Notes: a model not told the origin generated them from the letters alone. A stretch of 64,000 bases of DNA from Blakeslea trispora (GCA_025331445.1 JAIWNE010000070.1:105516-169515); one strand, 5' to 3'; positions 32,870 to 47,233 are shown, counted from the first letter of the stretch. Program-made: numbers and translations.

Positions 32870-34535
32870 TCATCAATCAATTTTGGTAGGGCTTGTTGCT
32901 TTGCCTTCTGACAAAATCAAGATGTCATTTTCATCACTCTTCTTGCATTGCAACCAATTGAACTTGAGCCATCGCTCTTTTTCTGTCATCAACAAAAAAA
33001 TTGGACGAAGGAAGCAAAACAAATACAGTGTGGTTGGTACTTGTTTCATACAGTCTGATCTTCTCACCTTCCAATTTGCCACTATCATGTGAAGAAAGTA
33101 TTTGCGTTAATAGGCTTTTGACAGATTTACTTGTATGCATACTACACTTACAATATCTTTACAAACTTAGTAATCGTTTTGGCATCATCATACTCCTCGA
33201 CTGTCACCTTCTTCTTCTTCAACTCTTCCAGACGATGTTTTGCAGCTTTGTATCTTGATTTTAAGCTCTTGTCATCTTTGTCTTGTGCATTCTAGATTAA
33301 TGCAAAATTACAAATGAGTACTACAAAACAAACAAACTCATGAAAAACAATTTACGTCTTGAAGTAATAGGTCGCGTGCTAGACGTGCTACTCTTCGTGA
33401 AGGTTTGTATAAATGCTGGTGTTTTTCCTTCTCTGCTTGATAAAATGAGCCAAGAACTTCGTGGATGCCATCATCTTTATTAGTGCTGGTGAAGTCAAGA
33501 ATGTTGTAGTACAATAGACTGTATGCAAGCAGAAATATTTCAGATATATTAGTACCTATAACAATGATAAAAAAAGACTTGTATGACTATTTTTTACTCT
33601 TGCAGATGTAGCTTATCAATGTAATTTGCTGTGTGTCTCCAGACTTTTATTTTATCGACCAACATTAAAGGTGACATATATTTTGAGTTTCCTGCAAACA
33701 AATCCTATAGGATTAAATTCAAATTAGATTCTCTATAGAAAAAAATAAGGATAAGGGCGTACTTACGTCTTCTTTAGTACTTTTGACAGCATATGATTTA
33801 GAGATATATTCAAAAAGTTTCACCCTGAAGTTTATCTGTGATTGACAACTATTCTGCAGGAAATAGACTTGCATGAACCAGGATCTCATAGTATGCGTGG
33901 GAAGAAAAAGAGCTTTCTAACCATGAGATCCTGATTCATGCAAGTCCATTTCCTGCAGAATAGTTGTCAATCACAGATAAACTTCAGGGTGAAACTTTTT
34001 GAATATATCTCTAGCTTCTTTTACGAATTTGCTGTGTTCGGCCTGGCTGATTGCTTTGAATGAACCAAACTAACAACATAAAAAAAAAATACATATTTTT
34101 GGATATTAATGCTTATTTTATTCGCAGTATATAATAAAAAAGCAACTTACTCTTTCAACTGCATTGCTCAGGTCCACCCAGTCAACGCTATTTTTGTTGT
34201 TCTTGAAGCACTAGTGTGTAATAAGTATTTGTGTTTTTTAGATATTGGGTATACGCTTACCTTTTCGAGTTTTTTTGAGCATGCATTAAAAGTTTCTGAT
34301 ATATACTTTCTAATTACTTTTGGACTAGATAAGCCGCGGTTGAAACAGATAAATTTCAGGATGAAACTTTTTGAATATATCTCTATAACTTGATCTTTCT
34401 TTTCAATTAGAAAATTGCTCAGAACGACAGCCTCATTATCTTCTGAATAGGTCTCAAGGAGTTCAAACATGACAAAATATGTCAGGATTGGATTATACCA
34501 AGAGACTTTAGTACAGACAGGACCCAAATACAACT
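32870..34535 (-). pseudogene. Degraded multi-exon gene of unknown function with foldback duplication
   Basis: Several exon-like segments on the minus strand are bounded by plausible splice sites: about 34186-34500 (FELLETYSEDNEAVVLSNF), 34150-34215 (NSVDWVDLSNAVER), 34010-34070 (FGSFKAISQAEHSKFVKEAR), 33775-33870 (VKLFEYISKSYAVKSTKED), 33590-33710 (LMLVDKIKVWRHTANYIDK), 33295-33520 (LLYYNILDFTSTNKDDGIHE and RRVARLARDLLLQDN), 33180-33290 and 32940-33090 (KLEGEKIRLYETSTNH). No family is recognised. Stops after the HPEVYL segment, an inverted duplication of an exon and a third divergent copy (34346-34390) indicate a broken gene or one member of a rearranged family. Function unknown. Confidence 0.45.
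33799..34013. repeat. 92-bp near-perfect inverted repeat (foldback)
   Basis: Arms 33799..33890 and 33922..34013, separated by 31 bp, are reverse complements with about three or four mismatches. Each arm overlaps coding-like sequence (arm 1 read on the minus strand gives VKLFEYIS). A third, diverged copy of the inner 45 bp lies at 34346..34390 in the orientation of arm 2. Confidence 0.85.
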
Positions 34536-35100
34536 AATTCAATAAAGACAGTGTTGACACTATCCAAAAGTAAATGCAAAGAAGGAAAAGATGATTTTAT
34601 TCAAAGTTCAATTTGACATGAATTCTTATTCTTCATTTTCGGACTCCGTGTCAAATCTATAACTTTCTCCTTTTATGGAACACTGCTTCTTTTGACAATT
34701 AATCAACATTCTTTTCTTGACATGTTTTTAGCATTATTGCTGCTGTTGTTAGCATCAGACAATTATTATTAGTGGACTTGGTCATGTTTTCTCAACAATA
34801 GATGCTTGTTTAAATTTGAATATGTCGCAGTATGCCGAATGCTTGGCCTAATTGTATTCTTTTTACTCATAATTACTTTTCGAAAAATGTAGGTGCAATT
34901 GTCAAAATAGTACTGTTAAAAAGCCTTTAATTTCCTGCTTTTGTAACGCTATTAAAAAGAGCTTCTGAGGCTTAATGTATCCTTGTACGTAAACAAAAAA
35001 AACAACTTGGATAAGAAGTCTGGCATACAGCTCTATAGTACTCATATTTTTTCTGTGCAACATGGTAAAAGTTTATTAAATGTATTTTTCCAAGACAAAT
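34536..35100. other. Intergenic region 3' of GLT1
   Basis: AT-rich spacer between the degraded gene and the GLT1 stop codon. No features recognised beyond poly-A/T stretches. Confidence 0.5.
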
Positions 35101-38100
35101 CTAGGCTGAAACTCGAATGGCAGCACGTTGATTGATCCCCCCACTAACAGGAAGGTACGTGCTATTCATCAATTGCTGATCGACTTCTCGTGCACACAGT
35201 CGTCCTTCGTTAATACCCCAAACAATTAAAGATTGACCACGGCGACAGTCGCCGGCAGCGTAAACACCAGGAACAGATGTAGTGAATTTACCTTTTGGTG
35301 TCTCGATATTAGATCGGCCATCTTGATTGACAGCTAATTGCTTTAGGATAGTATCTTCCGGACCAAGGAATCCCATAGAAAGAAGAACGAGATCTGCTTC
35401 AAATGTTTCTTCAGTACCTGGCATCTCTTTCATAGACCAACGTCCCGAGTCATCTTTGGACCATTCAACGCGCACTGTCTTTATGCCTTTGACTTTGTTC
35501 TCGGCATCTGTAACAAACTCTTTTGAAAGTACACAATATTCACGAGGGTCTTTTCCAAAATGAGTCTGTACTTCGCTATGACCATAATCAATGCGGAAGA
35601 TTCGGCCATATTCTGGCCATGGATTGTCTTCGGCCCTTTCAGCAGGAGGTTGTGGTAGAAGCTCAAAGTTGACAACTGATTTGCAGCCATGACGGACTGA
35701 TGTACCAATGCAATCATTTCCGGTATCTCCACCTCCAATGACAATCACATTTTTGTTCTTTGCAGAGAGATAGTGTCCGTCTTTGAGCTCCGAATCAAGT
35801 AAACTCTTGGTGTTTGCTTGAAGGAAATCCATAGCAAAATGAATACCATCACTTTCACGACCTGGTATTTTAAGATCTCTAGGCCAAGTGGCTCCAGTAG
35901 CCAAAATAAGAGCATCGTTCTGTTCACGGATTAAATTAGCATCTATGTCAATACCAACATTAGCATTGACAACAAAGTTAATGCCTTCGGATGCCAAGAG
36001 ATCAACACGACGCTGTACAATGCGTTTGTCAAGTTTCATATTAGGAATACCATACGTCAAGAGACCACCAATACGATCGTTTCTATCATAAACAGTAACA
36101 GAATGACCGGCCTTATTAAGCTGATCAGCAGCTGCCAAGCCAGCAGGACCTGATCCTACAATAGCAACCTTTTTACCAGTTCTTTGTAAAGGTGGCTTAG
36201 GGACAATCCAGCCTTCTTTAAAGCCATGATCAATAATAGCACATTCGATACTCTTGATGGCAACCGGAGGCTCAGTAATATTTAATACACAGCTTTGTTC
36301 ACATGGAGCAGGACTAGAGATGTATCAGCCAAAATAACAACAATAATAGGAATAAAGTGAACTTACCAGACACGACCAGTAAACTCTGGAAAGTTGTTCG
36401 TCATCATCAGTCGGTCCAAAGCCTCTTTCCAATTATCCTTATAAACTAGTTCATTCCATTTGGGAATAATATTTCCTATAGGGCAGCCAGTATCCGATTG
36501 ACAGAAAGGAATGCCACAATCCATACAGCGGGCAGCTTGTTCATGTAACTGAGGACGAGTAAGGCGGACATTGACTTCGTCCCAATCCTTTGCACGCTTC
36601 TTGGGATCTCTGTAAGGATCAGTTCTACGCTTGTACTTCATAAATCCTCTTAGCTTATCAAGTCTTTCACGGCGCTTTAGAATTTCAGCTTCAGATAAAG
36701 CGCTATCTTCGAGGTCTTCAAGTTGAGGCTCGGACTTCTTCTGAGTTGTATCATCGCAAACCTTCTTCTCAACCTTGGGATGAGCCAAGGCTTCACGATG
36801 TCGTCTTAGCAACTGTCCATATTCTACAGGCATAACCATAACAAACTTAGGCAAGTAGTCATTAAAGTTCTTGAGAATGCGTTCGGCAACCTCAGATCCA
36901 GTATAGTGACGATGATCTTCTATCATATCCCGTAGCTCAGCAATACGTTCACTATCGTTCACTGTCTCTAAATTGACCATCTCTGTATTGACCAGTTCAT
37001 GAAAACTGTTGGTCAAATCAAGAACATAAGCGATACCTCCAGACATGCCAGCAGCAAAATTACGACCTGTGCCACCAAGTATAACAACCCGACCACCAGT
37101 CATATATTCGCATCCGTGATCGCCTACTCCTTCACAAACTGCATTTGCACCAGAGTTACGAACACAAAATCTTTCTGCAGCAACTCCTCTCAGGAACGCT
37201 TTTCCACTGGTAGCCCCATACAAGCAAACGTTGCCGACAATTATGTTTTCTTCAGATTTGAAGATACTTGATTTGGGTGGATAGATAGCGAGCTTGCCTC
37301 CAGATAAGCCTTTTCCAACATAATCGTTTGCGTCACCCTCTAACTCAAAGAATATACCAGGAGCTAAGAAAGCACCAAAAGACTGCCCTGCGGAACCTTG
37401 AAGGACAGCGTGAATGGAATCTTCGGGCAAACCATTTTCCCCAAACCGCTTTGATACTTGATAAGAAAGCGTGGCACCTAAGGCTCTATCTGTGTTGACG
37501 ACTTGTCCTTCAATGCGGATAGATCTTTCGTCGCCTGAAAAGACAGCCTCGGCTTCATCAATTAAATAATTATCAAGACGTACGTGAAGATTGTGCTTCT
37601 GCTTCATATTATTGCAAGAAGCAACACCAGGACGCAATGCATTAGCTGGAGTTAAGATGGGCGAAAGATCTAGATTGGCCGTCTTGAAAGTTCGAAGAGA
37701 ATCATCTACTCTCAAGAGTTCGGCATGACCGACCATTTCGTTTATAGTGCGGAAACCCAATCTAGCCATGATAGAGCGCATTTCTTCAGCAACGTAGTAA
37801 AAGAAATTGACTACATGTTCAGGCTGGCCCTTAAACTTGCTACGTAGGTGAGGATCCTGGGTTGCAATTCCAACTGGGCAGGTATTCTGAGCAAGAGATA
37901 AAAAAAAACATGTGTTAGCTGGGAGAATAAAATGAATGTAATCTTATATTTACCAAATGACATTTTCGCATCATAATACAACCAAGGGCAATGAGAGGGG
38001 TTGTAGCAAAACCCCATTCCTCTGCACCAAGTAAACAAGCTACCGCTACATCGCGACCTGTCTTGATTTGTCCATCTGTCTGAACTATGACGCGGCCACG

Positions 38101-41100
38101 CAAGTCATTTAATACAAGCGTTTGATGGGTTTCTGCCAAACCCAGTTCCCAAGGAAGACCAGCATACTTGATGCCAGTCCAACGGGAGGCTCCAGTACCA
38201 CCGTCATGCCCGGATATCAATATATGATCAGCTTTGGCTTTTGCAACACCTGCAGCAACAATACCAACACCAACTTCAGACACTAATTTTACTGATACCC
38301 TTGCTCGAGGGTTAGATGACTTGAGATCATAAATCAATTGCTTCAGATCTTCAATAGAATAGATATCATGATGAGGTGGAGGGGAAATCAAGCCTATGCC
38401 AGGTGTTGTTTTACGAGTGCTAGCTATTTCTTCAGAAACCTTAGCTCCAGCTAATTCGCCTCCTTCACCTGGCTTAGCTCCTTGTGCCATCTTGATTTGC
38501 AGTTCATCAGAATCAGCAAGATAATAGCTTGTTACGCCAAAGCGACCGGATGCCACTTGTTTTATGGAAGAGCGAAGTGTGGTGCCATTCAGCTTATGAT
38601 TAGACCGCTCAGGCTTCTCACCTCCTTCCCCCGTATTAGATTTGCCTCCTAGTTGATTCATAGCTGCAGCTAAAGCTGTGTGTGTCTCCATTGAAATAGA
38701 TCCATAAGACATGGCACCAGTCACAAATCGTTTAACAACACTTGTCCACGGCTCAACTTGTTCGATTGGAATTGGCTTGCACTCGTCAAAGTTGAACTCT
38801 AACATGCCTCGGAGAGTGCATTTTCTGATAGCTGAATACGAATTATGTGAGTAGACATCATATGAGCTTTGATTTTTGCGGCGAACTGCATCTTGCAGAT
38901 TAGCAATACCAGAGGGTTCTGTAATATGTGCTTCACCTCCATCTCGCCAATGATATTCGCCAGACTCAGGTAGACCAGAGGGCTGAACTACATTTCTAGT
39001 TGGGTATCCACTTTCATGCAAAGCCAGAGCATCCAAGGCAAACACATCAAATGTTGCTCCCTTGATACGTGAAGCAGTTCCAGCAAAACATCTGCTAATA
39101 ACTGTATCATCCACTCCTAGAGCTTCAAAGATTTGAGCACCTTTGTAAGAAGCCAGCGTAGAAATGCCCATTTTGGACATAACTTTCAGAATGCCATTGT
39201 TCACTGCTTTTCTGTAGTTATAAAGTAGACCGTCGATTGTGTACTCAGTACGGATAGCACCTTCGCGATGAAATTTCATCATGGCCTCCATGGCTAAATA
39301 GGGACAAATAGCGTCGGCACCATAGCCAAGTAGCACACAGAAATGATGTACTTCTCTAGCTTCGGCAGTTTCAATCATCAGTGACACACGGCTACGCTTC
39401 TTGTTTCTAACCAAATGATGATGAACGCCACCTGTAGCAATTAGAGTGGAGATTGGTACTCTAGTTGAAGATACAGCACGATCTGAAAGGACAACAATTT
39501 TATATCCATCATCAATCGTCTTTGAAACTTCTTCGCAAATTCGCTCTAAAGCATCAAGATAACCCTGAATGCCTGCTGTTCTTTCAAAAGTAATATCCAC
39601 AGTAGCCACCTTCCATTCAGGGAACACATATGACATCTGCTTTACTGCCTCTAGCTCTTCCATGAAAAGTATAGGAGAAGGTAATGTCAATCGATGGCAT
39701 TGTCCCTCATCAATCTCAAGAATGTTTCCTTCAGGACCTACATAACATTCAAGCGACATTACAATTTCCTCGCGGATAGGGTCTATAGGAGGGTTTGTTA
39801 CTTGAGCGAAAAGTTGACGGAAATAGTCATAGAGGAGGCGTGGCTGTTCAGAAAGGCATGCCAAGACTGTATCATTTCCCATAGATCCTAGAGGCTCTTT
39901 TCCTTCTGATGTCATGGGCAACATTAACAGATTGAATTGTTCAAGTGTATAACCAAATGCTTTTAACCGGGGATCAGAATCAATAGTGGTTTCATCTAGT
40001 TTGACAACATCACTGAGCTTCAATGCAGCAACCAGGTCATTCAAATCGATCTTTTGTTTCTTAACCCAGTCAACGTATGGCTTCTTTCGAGCTGTTTCAA
40101 GCTTCAGCTGAGTATCATCCACCACAACGCCTTTGACTGTGTCTACCAAGAGCATACGACCTGGCTTAAGGCGACCTTTATGTACAACAGACTCAGGCTC
40201 AACAAAGACGGTACCAACTTCAGATGCGCAGACCATGATGTCGTCTGATGTAGTGTAGTAACGACAAGGTCTCAAACCATTGCGATCAAGGGAAGCACCA
40301 CAATAGCGACCATCTGAAAAAATAAAAAGAGCAGGACCATCCCAAGGCTCCATCAGACAAGCAGCCCATTCATAGAATCCTTTTTTCTCAGAAGACATTA
40401 AATCATTATTCTGCCAAGCTTCAGGTACCATCATCATGACGGCTTCTGGTAACGTTAACACGCTGTTGACTACCAATAGCTCTAGCACATTGTCGAGAGC
40501 AGCAGAGTCAGAACCGCCCTCTTCAATAATAGGATAAAGTAGTTCAAGCTCATCACCAAATTTGCTTGAGGTCATGACACCTTCACGAGAGCGCATCCAG
40601 TTTTTATTGCCACGCAAGGTGTTTATCTCGCCTGTTTGTTAAAGGATTAGAGGTTTAACATTTTGGTAAAAAAAAAATTTAATTATTCGAAACTTACCAT
40701 TATGTGCTGACCATCGCATTGGTTGAGCGCGTTCCCAAGAAGGAAAGGTGTTTGTAGAAAAGCGAGAATGGACCAAAGCAAAATGTGTTTTGTACTGAAC
40801 ATTGAGTAGATCATAATAATAAAGATAGACCTGTTTAGGTGTCAATTGGCCTTTATAGACAATGTTTTTACTTGAAAGGGAGCAAACATAAAACCATTTC
40901 TTCATTGTGATAGTGTGTGTTGCATGTTTACGCAAAACATATAGTTGTCGCTCAAAATAGCCTTCATCAAATTTGACTTTTTCGTTCAATACAACAAAGG
41001 GTTGAACAATAGCTGGTTCTTTCGATCTTGCAGCAGGGCCAATGATAGAAGAATCGACTGGAACACGACGCCATCCCAACACTTTCAAGTCCAATTGATT

Positions 41101-41466
41101 GGCCAGTGTTTCAAATATCTGTGTGGATTCTTGAATGTCTTTCATAAAAAGATTCCCGACAGCGTATTTGCCTTCTTCAGGCAGAGTAATATTGAGTTCT
41201 CTTGCAGTTTCATTTACAAAGAACTCATGAGGAATAGCTGTCATTACACCAGCCCCATCACCATCACGAATATCTGCACCACTGGCGCCACGATGCGTCA
41301 TGTTACATAGTACTTCACTTGCATCTTTTAGTATTTTATGTGAACGCAAGCCTTTTACATGTACTATAAATCCAACACCACAGGCGTCTTTTTCATAGTC
41401 TGGATTGTATAGGCCTTGGGCCTCTGGAATGGCTGAAGCCCATGATGTGTTCTCTCTTGTCTGCAT
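35101..41466 (-). CDS. GLT1: Glutamate synthase [NAD(P)H], GOGAT
   Basis: Makes two glutamates from glutamine and 2-oxoglutarate in ammonium assimilation. Four exons, 40698..41466, 37954..40631, 36367..37886 and 35101..36313, give 2059 residues, close to yeast Glt1. Order: N-terminal class II glutamine amidotransferase whose nucleophile cysteine is in [11 protein letters not shown] (about residue 30, implying a short propeptide); central domain; FMN/3Fe-4S synthase domain ([39 protein letters not shown]); GXGXG beta-helix ([20 protein letters not shown]); then the small-subunit part with Fe-S cysteines ([18 protein letters not shown]) and FAD and NADH Rossmann motifs ([14 protein letters not shown] and [14 protein letters not shown]). 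The ATG at 41466 is preferred to an upstream codon that would add a hydrophobic leader. Large and small bacterial subunits are fused, as usual in fungi. Confidence 0.97.
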
Positions 41467-44454
41467 TCTGAAAAATAAAAAAAAAATAAGAAAAAAAAAA
41501 GGGCATGGAACAAAGAAAGACAAAGTGAATCCTTTTATAGTATCAGATAAGAGAAATGTTTCGCTTTATTTTTTCTTTAAACTTCAACTTCTTGACATTC
41601 ATGTTGCACAGATTTAAGCTTGAAGAGTTCAAATTGAAACTATTTGAACATACAACAAAAAATTGACTGTATGTTCTTTCTTCCTTTTTGTGGTTTTCGT
41701 TATTCTAATGACTTTATATCGAGTAATGCATGAATTGAAAAAAAAAAAGATAATTTTTTTTTGTTATCTATTCGCATTTTTCTATCACGAAGTCATCCGA
41801 AAATACCAAAACTAGTCCCATTTGGTTCATGGGAGTGCATGATGTCGTTATTCAGTAAAATAACCCTGCCAATCAAATCAAATTGTTCAAAGTTTCTCAA
41901 TTGCTTTTTGTAGTGCCTTTGTATGAGAAGGAATGCCTTCAAACTAACCTTATAGTCTAAAGCTGGATGTAACCAATTACCTGTAAACTGTTTAGCCTAG
42001 AGTATTTGAATAGCAAAACAACACGGAAAGAAGGTGAACTCAAATGCAGTGACACGCTATATTTCATTTAGAAAACACCCCCAATTAATTCTTGTGATAT
42101 GTATGAAGGGGTCTCTCTCCGTAAATGGTTATTTCTCTTCAGGAAAGAAGTAACAATTAAGTCAGCACATTCAGACAGCCATTGTTCTTATAATAATACC
42201 AAAGACGTTGAAGAGCAAGATAAAAAAAACCTTGGTGAAACCTTTTAAACACTTATAAGACAATGCCATGATATTTAAGACAGCGATTCATTAATCTTGA
42301 TACTAAGAATTCTTCAACGCATGAAAAACAAAACGCTTTTTGTGTCAAGATGTTTCTATAATGACAAGTGAGAGTTACTCTGTCAAAGAAAAAGAATTCA
42401 ATTCTAAATCAGTGCATGTCTTTGTCAGAACCTATAAAACAGAAATTTGCGTATTAAACATTTTACAGCAAGGTATTTCTATTGAACAAGAATCATTGTA
42501 TATTGGAAGAACAAAGATGCTGTCTATCTCCTATAATACTTTAGCAACTACTTTATAGATATAAGGATTTGAAATAAGATAGTTTCTATCAAATGTGTTA
42601 CAAATCTTTATTTCTAAACTATATGATGCACTAAAATTGCTGCATCACTCTATTCTCTTACCTAGAGTTCTGTAGGAAGGAATAGAGCATGTCTGAAATA
42701 TTCAACGCGTCTTTTTATCAAGCAAATATACAACCAATAAACAAGAAAGTCTGACTATTTGCATGTTGATCTGTGCAATAAAAAAAAAAGAATGAGAGAA
42801 ATGGCGTTTAGAGTTGTTTGGTGTTTATTAAAGCAATATTCCCTTCTAACCGAAAATAAGGTTAATGGCTAATATTATCAAGCCCAAAAGAATAAAGTCT
42901 AAATCCTATGCTCGACTAACACATGTCAATTGCGTACATCGTATGATGCAAAAAAAAAAAAAAATTAAGCTACTCCATGTTGTACAGCTGAACCGAAAAA
43001 AAGCGCATTATTTGGAAGAAAAATAAAGGAGACATTGTGTTTTAAAGTTCAAGTAACAAAGCCTTTTAGACCGGGCACATCTTTCTGAATCACAAAGCTT
43101 ATCTAGGCTGACAAGACTATTTAGAGTAATTGCTCTCATTAAGCATAATTCTTTTTTTTTCTTAGTGAATAAGGCCTCATGAAGCATCAAACCTCCTGAA
43201 AAAAAAAGACATTTAAGCTTTTTTTTTTTTACTCTCCCTGCTTTCTGGAAAGAAAAAAATCAAGTGATGGAGGTTGGAATTTCAATGACAACAAGGCACC
43301 TTTTGAGGCTAGATCTTTTTATAAGTAAAATGATGCTTTTCTAGTAACCACAAGTAAGGGCATAGTCACTTTAAACCTGTTCGCTTGTACTGTATGATAC
43401 AAGGCACAAGATACAGGACGCCTCAACCAAGCCATGTGTGTACTTGGATATAGTATGTGGTGTCTGGGTGAATCTGTCAGTTGTTTGTACATCCTTTCCT
43501 TTGCCTGATGCTGTTGTTTGTGGATTTTGGTCGTAGTGAATTAAGCTTTAGGATGATTCCATCTTCTATATATTTAGGGGCACTCTAGTCGAGCAATTAT
43601 GGAAGGTAGCACAGTGCCACTCTTAAGATAAACTTTGGTAAAATGCAGATAAACTAAGAGCAAAGAAATTTTCAAATTACAAGTTTATCGAGCTAACAAT
43701 TCTTGATCATATAAACCTGGTGGCCCACATGTTTCTATTACACGATGGTAATGTCTACTCTGGATCCCATACTTTACTCATGTAATAACAGCTTAGAGGT
43801 GGTTCTCAAAAAACCATTATTATTTCCAAAAAAAAAAAAGTAGACAAGCTCTGTTACTTTTGACTTTCTATATGGTTTATCCTACAAAGCAGAAAATCAA
43901 CTGAAGAAGAAGAAGAAAAAAAATTGTGATTTCTGAGAATGTATGATAGTTTGTAAAGCTCAAAGTGATTTTGCAAAAAAGAGTACGAGATAAAATCCAA
44001 ATACTTTGTAGTCGTCAAAGAGAACAACAAAAGTCTTGCTTTCAATTTCGAAAACCAAGTTTTGATCCAGCATAACCTGAAAATACAGTTGAAGTCAAAG
44101 AAGGGCTTCCTTGAACATGGGGGGGGGGAAATAAATCAACACTACTGTCTTTTGTCTTCTTACTCCCACAAACCATATGACATATTTGGCCCAATGAGCT
44201 ATTGCTAAAGAATAACATGTACGCTTAGGATAAGCATATTGGACTTGTTGACTACAGGTGAATCTAGACTTTATAGGCTCTATTCCGAAAAAAGACTTGA
44301 CTGCCAATAGCAAATGTCTTGAGCGCCATCTTTGAAGAGAGAATGGTACAGATATTGCTGATTGTTTGAAGGAGAGTAGTTTCCTCATAAAATTATAATG
44401 TATATAGACAGCATAAACAAGGTGCGTTTGTTTAATTATAGCAACAAGCATATC
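41467..44454. other. Gene-free intergenic region upstream of GLT1
   Basis: About 3 kb of AT-rich sequence containing the GLT1 promoter and many poly-A/T tracts. Only short open frames (60-120 codons) lacking family resemblance. No RNA gene recognised. Confidence 0.55.
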
Positions 44455-44574
44455 CTTGAGGCTCTATTTAAGGGCAGTCTAATTTTCTTGTAAATCTCAC
44501 TTTTAAATAGAGTTTAAATTAATATAGTAAAGAATACCCTTGAATAGAACCCGCTTAAATAGAACAACTGCTGT
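44455..44574. mobile_element. Decayed second copy of the 100-bp MITE
   Basis: The left end GGCTCTATTTAAGGG and right end CTTAAATAGAACAACTGCTG correspond to the terminal repeats of the element at 32467..32566 with several substitutions. Internal TTTAAATAGAG motifs also match. Ends are approximate. Confidence 0.6.
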
Positions 44575-44816
44575 ATATCAAAGAAAAAATAGCACAATAA
44601 GTTTTATATATAATATGCATATATGTAATGGGTATGATATAGATTTCTTTCAAAAAAAAAAGTTGCAAAATAATCTATGTACATACATGGTTTGAAGTAA
44701 ATAACAATAATAAGGAACTTGTATATGATGTATACACATAAAAAAAAAAGGGTATTTTCTATCTTTTTTGTTTTTTTCTCTCTCTCTCTCTTTAAAAAGT
44801 TATAAGGTTTCCTAGA

Positions 44817-47233
44817 TTAAGTGTTGTCATTGAAGTTTTCCTCGTTTTCATTTGTTGTGTGCATAGTGTTAAAGTAGCGTGGCCGCATAGTATTAGGGTA
44901 ATGATTGACTAGGGTAGGTTGAAAACCATCTTGATTATTCTGCATGGAGCTTGTAATTATATCTTCATCTGACGTTGAGCCATAGAAAGTTGTCATACGA
45001 GATGACTGACGTCGATTGGTAGGCATATTATTGTTAGTAGAAGGAGAGTTACTAACTTCAAAACTGTTTCTTTGCTGCTGAAAGCTAGAAGGATCTTGAT
45101 TCATGGGATAATAAGCCTCTGAATAGTTCATTGAATTAAGGAACTGTCGGTATGAATTCTCGGTTGAGTTTACTTCAGGTTGCAACGACTTTTCTTCAGG
45201 TAAGCATGGTATGTTGTATAGACGCTGCCCTTGCTGTGGCTGCATTCTCTGTTGCGGTTGTGGTTGCTGTAATGGAGCGCGTTGTATAGGAGGCGCAGTC
45301 ATGAGTTGTGCAGGAGCCTGTAAAGTATATGGACGGTTATGTAGTGGCATAGAGTCATTGTTGGCATCAGGGATATGTTGGTACTGTCGTGATTGCATGT
45401 CAAATGTATACTGGGGCACTACATTGCTTTCCTTACGTTTGTAAGGCTCATAAAACTCTGGGTTTCCTTCTGGTAAAGAAAGCAGTTTGGTGTCATCTGT
45501 AGTAGAGAACATAGGATTATACCCACTATGTAAGCTATGATCCGTCTCCTCATCAAATCGGCTTGGATCAATACCCAAACCATTAGCCAACGACTCAATA
45601 TTGGCTTGAAGCATATCAATATCTTGTGTAATATTCTGTGCTGATCGGGTTGCTGTATTCAAAGTTCTTGAAAACTCTACAACTGATGGACCTTTCTCTT
45701 CTTCCAGCTCAGCTTCCTGTGGAGAAGGTGTGTATGATAACTGAGTTGCATCAAATGAAGACTTGTCACTATCTGGCATATTACTTGGGTGGCGTTGATT
45801 CATATCTGGTTGCGACATATCTGATGAAGATGAATAGAGACGCATAGCAGAAGAAAATATATTAGATAAGGCAGAAGAAGCAAGTGAAGAGGATAAGGGC
45901 GTGTTTGACTTCGCGTCTATCTTAGCTGGCATGCCAGCCAATGATGCAGCCTCTTCAATCAATCCCTTTGGTAAAGAATCCCCGTTATCTACAAATTAAG
46001 AAAAATGATAAATTTTTTAAGTTAGCAACTCCGCAGTCATTCAAATCGAGAAAAACAATGAAAAAAATCGATCGGCAATTTTTTTTTTTTTTTATACTTA
46101 CTCATGCTGATGGCGAGATGGTCATTTGCAAAAATGGCAGTCAGGAACTGCAAAATCTTTTCAATGGCATCTTGATGGCGTTGATACTTGTCCCTGGCAT
46201 TCAGTGTTTCTTGCCAAAGAATTTCATTGTCGCGATGCATCTCTCGTAGGTCTGTACCAATCGATGTCTGCTGCTTCTTGATGGCTGATAAGTCTTGGAC
46301 TAGAGAAGATAAAGTGACATTTTCTGTATCCACAATATCCTTGTCGCGATTACGTTTTCGGGTGACCAGCACAAGAAGATCAGGACGTCCACGTTGAAAA
46401 TGAGGATTACTAAACTCCCAGATTTCGTATTCATTCTCTGCAATCATGACACCTTGTTGAAGATGAGGTACTTTATGAAAGTCATACATGTTCAATTGAC
46501 GTACAAAAGAAGCAAATGTATTATGCTTATAAAATCTGGGAAGTACGTTTTTGGCAAATTCTTCATGTTTTTCCACTAAGACAGAAATGGATGAGTCAAG
46601 GTTTACTTTTTTTATTTTGTTGCATTTGTTACCTATAAACGATGTACCATCTTTTGACCATCGAATTAAATCATTTGTAGTAGAGTCTTCTACCATACTA
46701 TTTAAAAATAAAAAAGAGTCAGTTTCTCTAACATGAGATTAAGGTACTTGAGATATTTACTTGTATAGCTTGTTTAGAAAGGCTGGTACACTACGTTGTG
46801 CTGTCAATACAGAGCCACCAGAAGAAGGAAGAGAAGATAGGTTACTTGCAGATTTGATAGAACTGGCAGAAGATGATTGAGCTTGAGATCTACTGCTGTC
46901 TGTAGAAGGTGGGTCAACTGAGCTGTCCATAGAGCTTCCAGATGTCCTTTTCTTCTTTAAAGGTTCTTTGGATAATGTCATGGATGAAGAAGCAGAGTCT
47001 GAAGAACTGGCATTTGAAAACAAATTGGGTGAGGCCGAGTCTGGGGAGGAACTCGAAGAAGAATGGGATCGCTTTCTGGTTACAGCAGGTCTGTTTGATT
47101 TATTAGAGTTTGGGCGTCGTCTGGATTGGGGCTGTTGTGGCATTTGGGACTGTTGCATTTGGTTTTGATGTTGTTGTAGCTGAAGCTGAGCTTGTTGCTG
47201 TACTTGCTGTACGTTATGCTTTTGGTTGTTCAT
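44817..47233 (-). CDS. Heat-shock transcription factor (HSF)
   Basis: Trimeric activator binding nGAAn repeats. Four exons, 46761..47233, 46633..46697, 46102..46575 and 44817..45988, give 727 residues. Residues 1-147 are a Gln-rich then Ser-rich low-complexity region with basic patches (SRRRPNSNKSNRP, KEPLKKKR). The HSF DNA-binding domain spans about residues 148-255: VPAFLNKLYN, LIRWSKDGTSFIV, FAKNVLPRFYKHNTFASFVR and the recognition helix RQLNMYDFHKV. A heptad-rich HR-A/B coiled coil follows (LSSLVQDLSAIKKQQ, LREMHRDNEILWQE). The last 350 residues are Gln/Ser/Asn-rich, as in activation domains. A junction at 46697/46761 falls inside the DBD, as does the one at 46575/46633. Whether this is the main Hsf1 or a paralogue cannot be told. 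Confidence 0.93.
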
